NCBI GenBank assembly: GCA_013368445.1
Contig: JAACJO010000010.1
Span: 930,001 to 994,000, forward strand
Source: Leucocoprinus leucothites
Lineage: Eukaryota; Basidiomycota; Agaricomycetes; Agaricales; Agaricaceae
Length of the DNA: 64,000 bases
Reading direction: 5' to 3'
Under the pieces are notes generated by a model that ran no database searches, was not told where the DNA came from, and was given only the letters and a program-made list of their open reading frames with translations. The translations under genes were made by a program, and so were the position numbers. Positions 47,565-58,258 of the stretch are shown one piece after another (position 1 is the stretch's first letter; each line of letters opens with the position of its first letter).

Positions 47565-47711
47565 TTCCACGAGTCGTAGACTATGTCTGAGGATGTACTC
47601 TCATTCTTGAGTTGACGGACACGGTTAGGCGGGCCACATAAAACGGAAGCAGGTCTATCGAGAATCAGATCAGGGCTACTAGTAATACACGCTGGCAAAG
47701 CTTTAGAACAC

Positions 47712-50700
47712 TCAGACTACATCATTTACGAATGGCGCATCTTCCGAATGACCCTCTAGTTCGCGCCAGGCTAGATACTTGTAAAGGTATTCTAGCTTGG
47801 GACCCGCCCTCTTGAAATAGTTCCGTACTTGGAGCTCTCTTCCGAATTTGCGTGCGACATGTTCATCAAGTCGATAGCAGTAGCATTGAATGATGGCAAA
47901 TTCTTTTTCACGATCTTGGCAGGCGTATCTGAGCTTTCGGAGGACCACTCCAAGCTTCAGTCTTTGCTCATGCTCTTCTCGCTTCTCGATCCAAGAAAAC
48001 ACTACGTCAAGCGTCTCTTGGACGAGGTCGATGCATTCCGAGGAAGGGGTCTGTTCTAGAAGAATGGAGTAGAGAATCGCAAACATGCCCCGTTGAATGT
48101 GCGATTCGTTACAATCCATGTCCCACTTGAGCATCTGATTGATGCATCGGAGGACCTGCTTCTTGACATCTGCGAAGTGATCAGTGGAGTGAGTGGTAAA
48201 AAGTAGCTTCACTCACCGATATGTATCTGATCGACATTGTTCCTGTTTATCGGACAAGCGATTGTCACATTCGCCGTCAACTTGGTCCCGTTGATTCGCA
48301 GAAACAGCTCGATTTGCTTGGTCAACAAATACTTCGACATGTAACGTGCTTCAACAGTGTCGGTCATGAGTTCCAGTGTATGAACTAGAATCAGTTCCTG
48401 CGTATAGCGAAGCTTGTTTTCCTGTTGGTCAGCATAGGGATATTTGACCTTTTGCTTGTTGTCCCTTTCACGAAGTTGGGCTGTCTGTGCAACGAAGGCG
48501 TCAAGAACAGCGGAGTCCTCAAGGTCTCGGAGGCATCGCAATACGGCTTCGGCGAGATCTTGGGAACGGAACTTCGAAGTTGTTGTAATCCAACCAAGCG
48601 CCTTGCCAACATCGGGTATACCTGGGGTATCCGACTTTTGACGGCACTTCATGTGATGATTATCGTAATCTAACCAGGTTTGAATTTTTGACGCTGGGGA
48701 AGGGATATAGGAATTTTCTAGCGCAGAGCATTTTGCCATAAAAAATCGGATGAAACAGTGGATAGTCACGGCAGCCCGGTGGACAATCCAGGACTGTGGT
48801 GATTTGTATGGACACTGCGGCTGTTTGGTTTCCGATGTTATCAACAAGCTCTGGAGAGTCGGGGCCAACGTGGTGAACAATACGATCATAACCGTACCGC
48901 CCATGATCACGGTAGGGAAAATAGATAATATTCCGTCGATTTGTAAGACGACTTCCATAAGGCCGGCGAAGAAAAGCAAAAGGGAAACAAGAAGAAGAGC
49001 AGGCAATAGCTTTAGGATTCTGGTAACTTGCCATTGCTGCATCCCTTCTTGACGGAGGTACCGGATAGCCAGGTTTTCATGATGAGAGGTGTAAGCACTA
49101 CGGCCAGCCTCGCGGATCCATTGGAGGCATAAAATTCCGAGCACAGCGGTCGACAAACTGAGGGCAAGACTAGAGAACCACAGCGTATTGATTCGCCTCG
49201 CTGATTGAAAGACATGGATTTGAGGGTTGGTGTCAATTTCCGGAATCGCGCGCAGTGGATTTGTCGCGTTATCATGTTGGCGAACCAGGGTCTCGAGCAG
49301 GAGCACCGTCATGTGCGCGGGGTCTCCTTTGTCCACGGCGGCATAAGATTTGAGAGTAAACGCAGTAACAACCCCCGAAAACAGACCAGCCTAAAGATGT
49401 CCAGAGCAATAGTAGGCATGATAAGCTCATCAACAAAGAAGACGGTACATATATTTGGAATTCACGCACGAAAATAAGCAAATTATCGACTTCTGCCTTC
49501 CAACCCGCGTATTCTTCGTCTGCGATTTTTTTGGCAAAGCTGCTGCAGGCCTGCCATGGATTTGATACCTTGGGCTTATCCCCGGGCTTGTTATCTGCAG
49601 TAGTTGGCTGGGTCTCGTCGTCGCGCAGGGTTTCATAAGTATCCACTTCCCCCCGTTTCAGCGAGTATTCAATGTTTGAATCTCTTTCCTGGGTTCGATC
49701 GGTTCCCTCACTTGAATTAAGGTGGAGAGACGAAGCCTTGTCGTTGCTAGACCCACCGAAACGTCCTACAGGCTCCTGAAAAACAATAGGTAATGTGACT
49801 GGTGCTTTTTGGCTATTAGCTTACCTCGAAGCCGGCTTGCGAGTTGAATTTAGATTCGTCTACAGTCCCCTGTAAGAGGGCTGACTTTCCGAAGGTGACC
49901 TCGGGCTCCAAGGATGATGGATCCGCGGGTAGATTTGATAGAGGCTGAGCGGACACAGGTCCTCGCTCTGGCACGGCGGGCTGGACACGATGGTGGACAG
50001 GTCGATACAGCATATCATCAGTAAGTCTGACTAAATTTCGTGGAGGAGAACGGGGAAGGGGATTGTAAGCGAAGCGGGGGCTATCCCAATGGTAATCATT
50101 TTGGAGAGGTAAACTTTCTGGAGGTGAAGGGGTAGAATGGAAATGTGATTCTATAACCCTAGGTATTACTGGCGGTATCCAAAGCGGGTCGGGCTGGAGT
50201 GGAACTTGTGGCGTACCTGAAAGGACGGCCGAGAATGAATTTACGTTCGATGAACCCGTTCGCAGTCCCTGAAGTGGCAAAGGTTGAGACGGTTGGTGGT
50301 GGGACGGGACCTGGGCAGTCGGAGGTGGACCCGCACCCGAAACCGCTGGTTGTGGAATTTGAAACGGGAGGGGCTGGGGTCGTGCATGCGGCAGAAAAGG
50401 AAAGGCTTGAGCTGATCTCTGCACCTGCTGGAATTGTAGGTCCGGGGATGCCTCATTCAGGCGGGTTACTCGGTTTGATGATCCAGAGAAAGTGTCCTGT
50501 GAGTAGCTTTGAGACCCGGACGATTGCTGAGATGTCAGGTTATTATGAGGTGAGAGGTTGATGTCAAAACCAGAGGAGCTATCAGAAAGGACACGGAGTT
50601 GGAAAGATGGCGTGGAAACAGCAGTATCCGACGCAGTGCGATTACGGCTATGACTAGACTCGGGGCATTTGAGCCAGACTCTGGAAGAACCAGGAGAGGA

Positions 50701-50970
50701 AGAAGGATGGGAGGAGATTGCGGAAGCGGAATTCTCTATTCCAGCATGACTCCGGGGACGAGTATTGAAATTAGGATCAGCCTTGGATTTGTTAACGGCG
50801 TCGCCTGAGGAGCCCTCAGGAGAACAATATTGAGGTGATGGAAGAGTAGAAAGGTCTATTTCAATCGATCCATGTCTGTCAGAGTCCTGGTAAAGAGTCA
50901 ACGCGCTCGAAGAGACTCGGCTAATATCGATGCTCACCACGGACAAGTCGCCAGAGAGGTTGAAAGCCAT
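47712..50970 (-). CDS. DUF6535 membrane protein B with long Ser/Pro-rich N-terminus
   Basis: Four exons, in coding order 50970-49825, 49775-49470, 49390-48217, 48169-47712, give 1027 residues with matching phases. Residues 1-390 are low complexity, Ser/Pro/Gln-rich (FLPHARPQPLPFQIPQPAV and similar). The DUF6535 part starts at about 430: WQACSSFAKKIADEEYAGW, EVDNLLIF, AGLFSGVVTAF, LLETLVRQHDNATNP, then the membrane segments INTLWFSSLALSLSTAVLGI, LLPALLLVSLLLFFAGL and FPTVIMGGTVMIVLFTTLA. The C-terminal half matches that of the gene at 13196-15191 (QVLRCINQMLKWDMD). Function is unknown. The ATG at 50970 is chosen because it is the first in the open frame; an earlier exon cannot be excluded. The long front is unusual: the paralog starts within 20 residues of the domain. 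Confidence 0.82.
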
Positions 50971-51597
50971 ATTTATCGAAGTACGAACTGCAGCCGCGAA
51001 TATTTGACTGCCAGGTTTCACAAGAAGGCTATCCAGCTAGCATAGGGTGACACTAGGCAGTTAAATAGCAAGTTGCTTATGACTAAGAACCAGAAAGTGG
51101 ATACTGGAAAGATCCCTGATGTAAGTACGGATCGCCTCCTGTGATAGAACCCGGGAACAACGTCCGGAGTTTGTATGGCACATTGCCGATTGGTCCAAAT
51201 TGTACTCCCTCCTTTAGCATTCCGGCATTCGCGGTCAATACAACAGGAAATCGGCTTCGGAGCGGCACAGTATACAACAACACCCGGGGAGAAGCTGCAA
51301 AAACTGCTATACATCACAACAAGGATAGGAACGTGGCCTCGAAGCGGACGACAAGCGTCAATACTTAACTCCTTTCGTTCGCAAGCGCTTGAAAGATTGG
51401 GCCAATAAGGTAGCTTCGGAAAAATGAGAGAAAAGAACTCGACGCGTGAGTGTCTGTGCACAAATGTGGTAAGAGTTCTCTGTTCTATAAGCGCCCGCCA
51501 CTGACAGCACTCAAGGGGACGTAATGAACCACGACAATCATTCCATTGGATCCAAAGATCAACAAAACAACATGTGTTTCGTCTAATCGTCTAATCA
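50971..51597. other. Intergenic between DUF6535 B and NDUFA6
   Basis: It contains the DUF6535 B promoter and possibly an upstream exon; minus-strand open text up to 51461 (147 codons) has no family signature. The 3' region of NDUFA6 is at its right end. Confidence 0.4.
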
Positions 51598-52123
51598 TTA
51601 GTGAATACCAGATGCAGCGGGAATGATCGCCTCCTCGTCCCGACCTATTCGGTCCATAAATTCAGAATTTAGCCTGGCAAGAGTCGCTATTACTCACCCT
51701 CATAGAACTTCTGCAAGAACGTCTTTGGTGCTTTTGGTCCCTCATCAGCCAACAGGATTCCAAGCACATGGTCGTTCTGCTTCCACAGGTTCATGGTCTC
51801 TTGATAGTCTAGCCTCGACTTGTGGATAAGGACGTCAATGGCGCGCTGGTCCGTCACATAGCGATTTTTCTCAAATTTCTGGCGGATAGCATGGCGAACA
51901 TAGGCTGGCGATACGTTGAGGGCATAGAGAGAGCAAATTTCTGGTGCCTAGGAAACAGTTTGAATCAGGTAAATCGATATTGTCAGTTGGTCAACTTGGA
52001 TTGGAACTGTGGACATACTGCTCGATACCAGTCACGATAGAGTTCGAGTACACGGCGGCGAGCTTCTGAGCTCCCTGGAGACGTCTTCGCCGACCTTGCG
52101 AGGCGGGCAGGTATTGTCGACAT
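51598..52123 (-). CDS. Complex I subunit NDUFA6 (LYR-motif protein)
   Basis: Three exons, in coding order 52123-52019, 51947-51698, 51644-51598, give 133 residues. An N-terminal region MSTIPARLARSAKT is followed by the LYR motif (VLELYRDWYRA), then YALNVSPAYVRHAIRQKFEK, and a tail ending AASGIH. LYR proteins bind the acyl carrier protein in mitochondria; NDUFA6 (B14) joins the matrix arm of respiratory complex I. Length agrees with fungal orthologs. All phases fit. It diverges from the PDAP1-like gene with about 265 bp between starts. Confidence 0.92.
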
Positions 52124-52387
52124 CGCTACTAGGAGCGGTAGGAGGTGGTGGTAGTTGAGGTGAATGCTGCTCAGCGAGTACCAACGGTTTGGGCCGACCC
52201 GGCAATTCCGGCCGATGATCGGCACTTCAAGCCATATATAGAAAGTTTACGGAGAGTGCCGGCGGAGACTACCAGATTTGGGTGCTGTGAGGTGCTGTGG
52301 CTCAAGCTCAATTTTGTCTTCAATCGCTAAGCTTGTGGCTTATCTCTCCACTCTCTCGCGTCTTTTTCGAAATTTCAGCATTTCACG
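52124..52387. promoter_or_regulatory. Bidirectional promoter, NDUFA6 and PDAP1-like genes
   Basis: A 264 bp region between divergent start codons. No TATA-like box or other element is obvious to me; a pyrimidine-rich patch (TATCTCTCCACTCTCTCGCG, about 52341-52360) lies before the plus-strand start. Confidence 0.5.
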
Positions 52388-53323
52388 ATGGTCCGTGGCT
52401 CAGGTATATAATTCTTCCGATGTACTCGGCTCTTAATGAATTCATGCGCTGGCTAGGCAAATTCAAGACAAAGCGTGGTGGAGGACGTTCCTTCAGGTAT
52501 GCTTTTCCAAGATCTGTTTGCGCAATTATATCGTTCTAACGTTTTCTTTATAGTCGTAATATGACAATTGATCGGGACGCTTCATCTTTCCCAGATGGTA
52601 AAGATCCAAGGTACGAACGTTAACGCCAACTAGTCCTTCATCTCGGTTTACCTGCTCTGCAGAAGCAAAGAAGAGGAAGAAGAAGACGATGACTCCGAAG
52701 AGGAGGAGCCTGGCGAAGAGGAAGAGGAGGAGGAGGAAGAGGAAGATTCCGATGAGGAGAAGCCTGAACTTACGAGGGCACAGAGAAAAGAGTTGAAGAA
52801 GAAACAAGTCCAAGCCAAACAAGCAGCGAAGGAGCCAGGGGAGAAAGGAGAAGAAGACGAGGACGAGGATCTTATCAACCCCAACCATGTCCAGAAGAAG
52901 CTCACAATCTCTGATTTAAGTAACCCGAGGGAATTGTCGAGACGCGAGAGGTATGACGCTTGTTTCGTATATGATAACCTTTCTGACGCTTCCCTGCAGG
53001 GAACAGAAAGAGAAAAAGGAGGCCCAGGAGCGATACTGGAAGGTGCGTAATCCGTGTACTATGGCGTGTTAATCTGTTTGCTTATGCTCCTACATCGCAG
53101 CTGCACTTGCAGGGCAAGACCGATCAAGCCAAGACCGATCTCGCACGTCTTGCCAAGATTCGTGCAGAGCGTGAAGCTGCCGCAGCGAAGAGGCAGGCCG
53201 AAGCTCAAGGTGAGTCGCCCCACAATAACCTATATTTCAGCTGCTCACCAATAAACAGAGAAAGCAAAGGAGACAGAAGCGAAGAAGTCGGCACAACTCA
53301 ACCGACGAGGTGGCAAGGTCTAA
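52388..53323 (+). CDS. PDAP1 / PP28-family casein kinase substrate phosphoprotein
   Basis: Seven exons (52388-52403, 52457-52496, 52554-52610, 52663-52950, 53000-53042, 53101-53209, 53259-53323) give 205 residues. Exon 1 is 16 nt and codes MVRGSG. The N-terminal FKTKRGGGRSFS motif is typical. An extended Glu/Asp run of about 40 residues follows (codons within 52670-52760), then the PP28 core: INPNHVQKKLTISDL, NPRELSRREREQKEK, RYWKLHLQGKTDQAKTDLAR, with LAKIRAEREAAAAKRQAEA, and a basic end. Mammalian PDAP1 is a cytosolic phosphoprotein linked to RNA granules; role in fungi is not established. The antisense of the acidic run produces long Leu/Ser-rich false frames. Confidence 0.9.
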
Positions 53324-56300
53324 TCAACTCAGTGTACTTAGAGGATCGGCCTCTCATTGCAGTCCGCGACTGCTAAGGTCACTTTTGTTGTTATCGAGAT
53401 TATAAGAAGTGAAGATTCTGTACTTCTTGGTCGTTCTTGTAGAACGTAGATATCCAGGGTGTGCGTGTTTATGGTGTATGTATATCAGCATTGTATTTCT
53501 GACGTATCAGTTCACCATCATCGAATTGCATCAGGCCGTCAATTGCTTGAGTGATTTTTTGGCCGTGGTCTACACTCTAAAAGATTTCTCTGCCAAGACA
53601 GCTCATGCCATGGATTCTCCGTGTGGCCCTGCCTCCCCGCTCCTTGGTCACTTCTTTCATCTGACTTGGCCGCATGCTAGAATCACTCGAGCTGCTGATA
53701 GAAATCCCGGTTGATCAGCCGATCACACAGTAGGAGCCCGTGGAGAGCGAAGCGCTGAGCCAAAGATAATCGTCAAATGCTTCTATACTATCAACGTCCG
53801 GCTCTTGTGTTCGCCGAAACCATATCGGAGTTCTTATGTACCATCCAGGTAAATGATAGGTCAACAGGGACCGATTGATTACAGAAAGATGGTACATTCG
53901 ATTGGGGGATGGTAAGGAACCAATAACCCCCGGCTCGGGTACACTGCTTCTTTGTCGGGAGTACATTGGCTGCGAGTACATAGCATTTCGTCTGTAACTC
54001 CAATCTAGGCGCTTCGTACTTGTTGGACTGGGTAGATGGATATCTCTATCCATACGTCAGATTTCGCCAAGGCTCTAAACAGGATCCTTATATACGGCTA
54101 ATTCAACTTGTACTTGGTTATAGAAGGAATCAGAGTAGCAATAAGGATATGATCATTTGTCAGTGTGCCACAATCTGCTTCAAAACTGTGACCCAGTGGC
54201 AGCCTCACGCCGGTAACAACGAGTGAGCTTGGGAAAACTATAATTTGGGTAATATCATAACGAGTAAAACTGCAACGGCCATACTTAACTGTAGCTTCTG
54301 TGTTGTACGGTAGACATCTCTTGTCATAGCAAGCTCTTACTTTACACGGAACCGCCAAGATATGATGAACTCCTCGAATAGACCCCAGAACCTTCGAAAA
54401 GGAGGTTCATATCAATAGGACCATGGGATTATGATACTTTAAGATCACGGCTCAAGCGCTCAGATGTCATTAGGCATTCTCAAGTGTTGACGGAATGTTC
54501 TTTTCAAAATCAGACGGGGTTTCTCAGAAGAACGGTCATTGAGTGGAGAGTTTACCGTGATATCAGAAGCAAAAATCCCGCAGGAGCGCTTCTCGTACTA
54601 GTTGGGATCACCATTGGATTTGACGAAACATGCTGCGGCTGACAGAATGCGAGAGATCTCATTGGCGTGTTCGTATGTCCAATGTGGAATTTTAGGGAGC
54701 TTTCCGCATTTTAGACATGAGATCAAACTCGAAATCGGATTTTCCTATGTCGCAAAGCTCGCTGGGAGTAGCAATGGTGTCAGAAAGTGATATTGCCGCG
54801 GCAGCATTGCAGAAAACGTTGCGGGTAATGAGGGAGGTTACACGAGTAGCTGATAGGACAGAATCGGGAAGCTGTCGAGAGTATGAGTCACTAGGGAGAG
54901 ACTGGAGCTTGAGCTTGAACAATGAGGACTGAAAGGTCCAAGTCTGTTGAAAGGCTGAGCTCCCCCGAACGAGGCTGGTATCCAAAGGCGATGGCACCTC
55001 ATCGACTTGGAGTCGCATCCGGCATGCAGCATATATAGCTTTACAGCGCAGTGTAAACGATGTATCACCTGTCGAGGGCGCTCAGTTATTGCATAGTGCT
55101 AGTGATCTTGGTGGCAATTCTTCTACTATCGCCCATCAGCCTGGTTTCCAAACGCAAGCGGTATACTGCTGAAGGCACTTAGAGTCTGTGGATCGTTGTG
55201 ACTCTGGTGGCAACTCCGAACGTAGTTCCAGTATATTTGATCATTCCTAGCTTTGAGCAGACATTCAAGTGTTTGGCCACAAGAGAAATTTAGCGACCAA
55301 CTTTTTATCTGGTCACGGGGTTTATGGAGGGAGAGGGATCTATATTTATACACCGTCACAAACAAACTAGTGCTAAGACACGGTGAACGTACAGTACGTT
55401 ACACTACTGGTTACTACCGTGTTCATGCGGCTGTTTTATGTTACTGTGATGATTCCGAGGGATTTGTGGATGGGTATTCACGAGATCTTTACCCGATTGT
55501 CTACTGGTTAATCAACTGGCGTGCTAAGCGAACGTCAGGTTGTGACAGGGGGCGCTACGAAAGCAATCGAGACTGAGCACAGCCGCACTGAGTACAGAGT
55601 CCGACAATAGAAATCTCTCTCCGACCATGTCCACCCAGCTCCCCATTTTGTCTCCCTCTCAGTCCTAGAGAAGGGGTTAACAGTCGCTTGAGTGAGTGTT
55701 ATAACGTTTTCATTTCGAGAGAAGTAGGGCAGCATTCCAACCATTCGACAGGTGCAAGAAACCCGAGAATTGATCAGGGGTTATAGGCACATGACGGGCT
55801 CAGACAGGCTTTATCGACATATTGACTCACTGGCTCTCCTTAAATCTCTGGACAGGAAAATTTGTTCAGATGCTTTCAATGGTCTCCTGGACAATTCCTT
55901 TCCTGTTTTTTTTCTCATTTATATTTCTATGCACTCCTGGGATAATTCTATTCAAATTTGGTGCGACTTTCATTGGTGCTTACTGTATGGTACATAACAT
56001 TCCGAGATAATTATGTAATAAATACCTATTTCTCGAAACTAAAACTGGAGCGTGCCGCAAGAGCTACCCACTACGCCGGCAAATCAGTAATCCTCTGAAT
56101 CCATTGAACTATTATTGAATAATTGTTGTGATCTTTAGGTCAATAATCCAGACAGATGATCCAAATTTTATTGATGTATTAGGCCAATAATATTACAATA
56201 AAGCTCGAAAAACAAGACTTACTGGGATAATTCGATAATCCATCCGGATTTTTTATTTTGTGGTTAAGAAAATACTCAATTAAAACTCAATAATCTTGGT

Positions 56301-56527
56301 GGATTAATGATTCAGGGGCACAGTGTATCAGCTGGAACAGAGTCAACTGCAGCTTTGATGATCTTCGAACAGGGACCCAATTTACGACATAACCTTGAAA
56401 CAGGAAATAAGCCTCCAGGACTTCTCGGAGGCCTGCCCTAAGAAGCTGTCCAGTGGAGGACAAGCGCTGTTGTGTTCTTTTATTTTTGAACCATAACGGT
56501 CCTCTTATCCCAGCTCCAACTCCGACA
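53324..56527. other. 3.2 kb gene-poor stretch
   Basis: Many short frames, none with a domain or an intron chain. GC content falls from about 55700 on. One candidate mobile element is annotated separately (56092-56318). The right end carries the promoter of the secreted protein gene at 56528. Confidence 0.5.
56092..56318. mobile_element. MITE-like AT-rich element with imperfect inverted ends
   Basis: The left end CCTCTGAATCCATTG...ATTATTGAAT (56092-56120) mirrors the right end ACTCAATAATC...ATGATTCAGGGG (56285-56318) with gaps. The interior of about 165 bp is AT-rich, has no coding frame, and shows repeated CAATAATCC/AATAATA units. I cannot find a clear target-site duplication, so this could also be a chance palindrome. 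Confidence 0.3.
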
Positions 56528-57332
56528 ATGCTGATTGTTTATCTCCTGGCTCTCGTTCACTTCGTCAGTGCAAGCTCCTTATTGGATATCGTTCACCCAA
56601 ATAGGGCTTTAGCTGTGGATAATATCGGTGCTATTGTGGCCAGACAAAGCCCGACCCCTACTGGTACCGTCCCGACCGCATGCAGGGCAGACTGCGACCC
56701 CGTCAATGCCCAAGTTGCTCAGGTGAGTGCTGATAGTTTTCACTCTCGAGAGCAAGATGCACATACAAACTACGCAGGGGTGCGCACCTGCTCAATGCTG
56801 CCAAGCAAGTTTTGTCACCGAATATTTTAACTGCCTTCAGTGTGTTGGTGGGGCATTGAACCTCACCGATTTCACTCCGGCACAACAAATTTTAGACAGT
56901 GCGTTCGTTGTGTTTGAGTACTTTTAGTTTCTCTGATAATGGAGTTTAGCCCTGACCGCACAGTGCGACGCGAGGGGGCTCGACGTACCCAAGCTCACAC
57001 TTCCTGGTATTGACCCCAACCGTCCTTTACCTTCTGTCTCTGTCCCTGCCACGGCAAGCCAAACAGCATCCAATAGTCCTTCGCCTTCTGTCCCTGTCAC
57101 GGCAAGTCAGACACGGTCCAGCCTGTCCACAGCTCAATCGACGGGTGCTGCGTTCCCTACGACCACTAATCAACCAACGACCACTATTCAACCAGCGACT
57201 ACTGGAACGGCTCCCCCTCAGACCACCACCACACCTTCTAGCGCGAAAGCAGAGCGCTTCGGTGCCCCTCATTTCTCACGCGTGCATGCTTTGGCTGTCA
57301 CGTTGGGTGGCCTGATCTACTTGGCGCTGTAA
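56528..57332 (+). CDS. Secreted GPI-anchored-type protein with Cys-rich domain
   Basis: Three exons (56528-56722, 56778-56898, 56950-57332) give 232 residues. A signal peptide covers about 1-20 (MLIVYLLALVHFVSASSLL). The Cys-rich domain, about 55-120, has 8 cysteines (TACRADCDP, GCAPAQCC, FNCLQCVGGA, AQCDARGLDVP), a pattern seen in many Agaricomycete extracellular proteins. A Ser/Thr/Pro-rich stalk with repeats (SPSPSVPVTASQT, QPTTTIQPATTG) runs to about 205, and a C-terminal hydrophobic tail (ALAVTLGGLIYLAL) follows, as expected for GPI anchoring. Such proteins attach to the cell wall or plasma membrane. Splice phases fit; the function is unknown. Confidence 0.78.
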
Positions 57333-58258
57333 AGCACCGCCTGTTGAAACTTCTCAGAACCCTTCTTTTCCCTCCAGTGTGCGAAAGACAATGTTACGAT
57401 AGGTGTATATAAAGTGTATGGACAGATATGACCTTGATATTGGATAAATCTGGCTCGCGGGAGTGTGACTTGCCAAAGTGTGAAGAATGCTCATAATCGA
57501 GTGTCTTTCGGCATTTTCTTGAGCGTTTATCGGACGTCTAAATCTCCCAGCACGTCTTCTGCTCCTGTCAGGACTGAACACGAATTGAATAATGAGTTAT
57601 CTAGTGTGATCATAGCTCAAAACATTAATGCTACTAGCATCACAACCCGGAATGCAGTAATAATAAACGGTGATCAGCCGGATGACCCAAAGCTTAAGGA
57701 AGGGGAGCATACTGAGGTTTTCCACCAGCCTACCCATACCAGTTACTGTCAACCCCCGACCGCGGAAAATACGAACAGCATCTATGCAAGATAATGAGAT
57801 GTGTTTCTTGAATCGGATATGAAGCATTGTGTGCTACCTTCAACTGTCTCGCGAGCAGCTCTGAAACAAACCTTCATCAATCGAGCAGTCATTAAGCTAT
57901 GGAAGAATCGCAATAGCACCACGAACTGTTTCAGTAGACCGATAGGTTCAACGAGTTTATAATACACCTCGGTATAGGTCATTTTAAGATTTGTTTTAGC
58001 ATAAATACTTCGGGAAGGGAGATGGAGTGTATATTCACGCTGTTCACCTTCAAGGCATACTGTAATACTTAGACGCTAGATATCAGGGGTTCTCCTGCGT
58101 TCAAGTGGGTATTTATAGCGTCACGGTCGCGTTATGCATCGTTATTATGTGTCACGCTTCGCCAAATTTCCAAGAAAGTTCTCCCCCCTTTTCCACCACC
58201 TGGAAACATATTCCTTCATTCCCGGTCAAAACCATCTTGGGCCTTTTCAACTTTTGTT
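57333..58258. other. Intergenic between GPI-type and PPR genes
   Basis: Only small unrelated frames (57465-57794 plus, 57597-57982 minus). No repeat visible. Right end is the promoter of the PPR gene at 58259. Confidence 0.45.

Noticed and set aside
52526..52905. Leu- and Ser-rich frames on the minus strand resembling a membrane protein
   Set aside because: Antisense of the Glu/Asp run in the PDAP1-like gene; the apparent hydrophobicity comes from reading GAA/GAG backwards.
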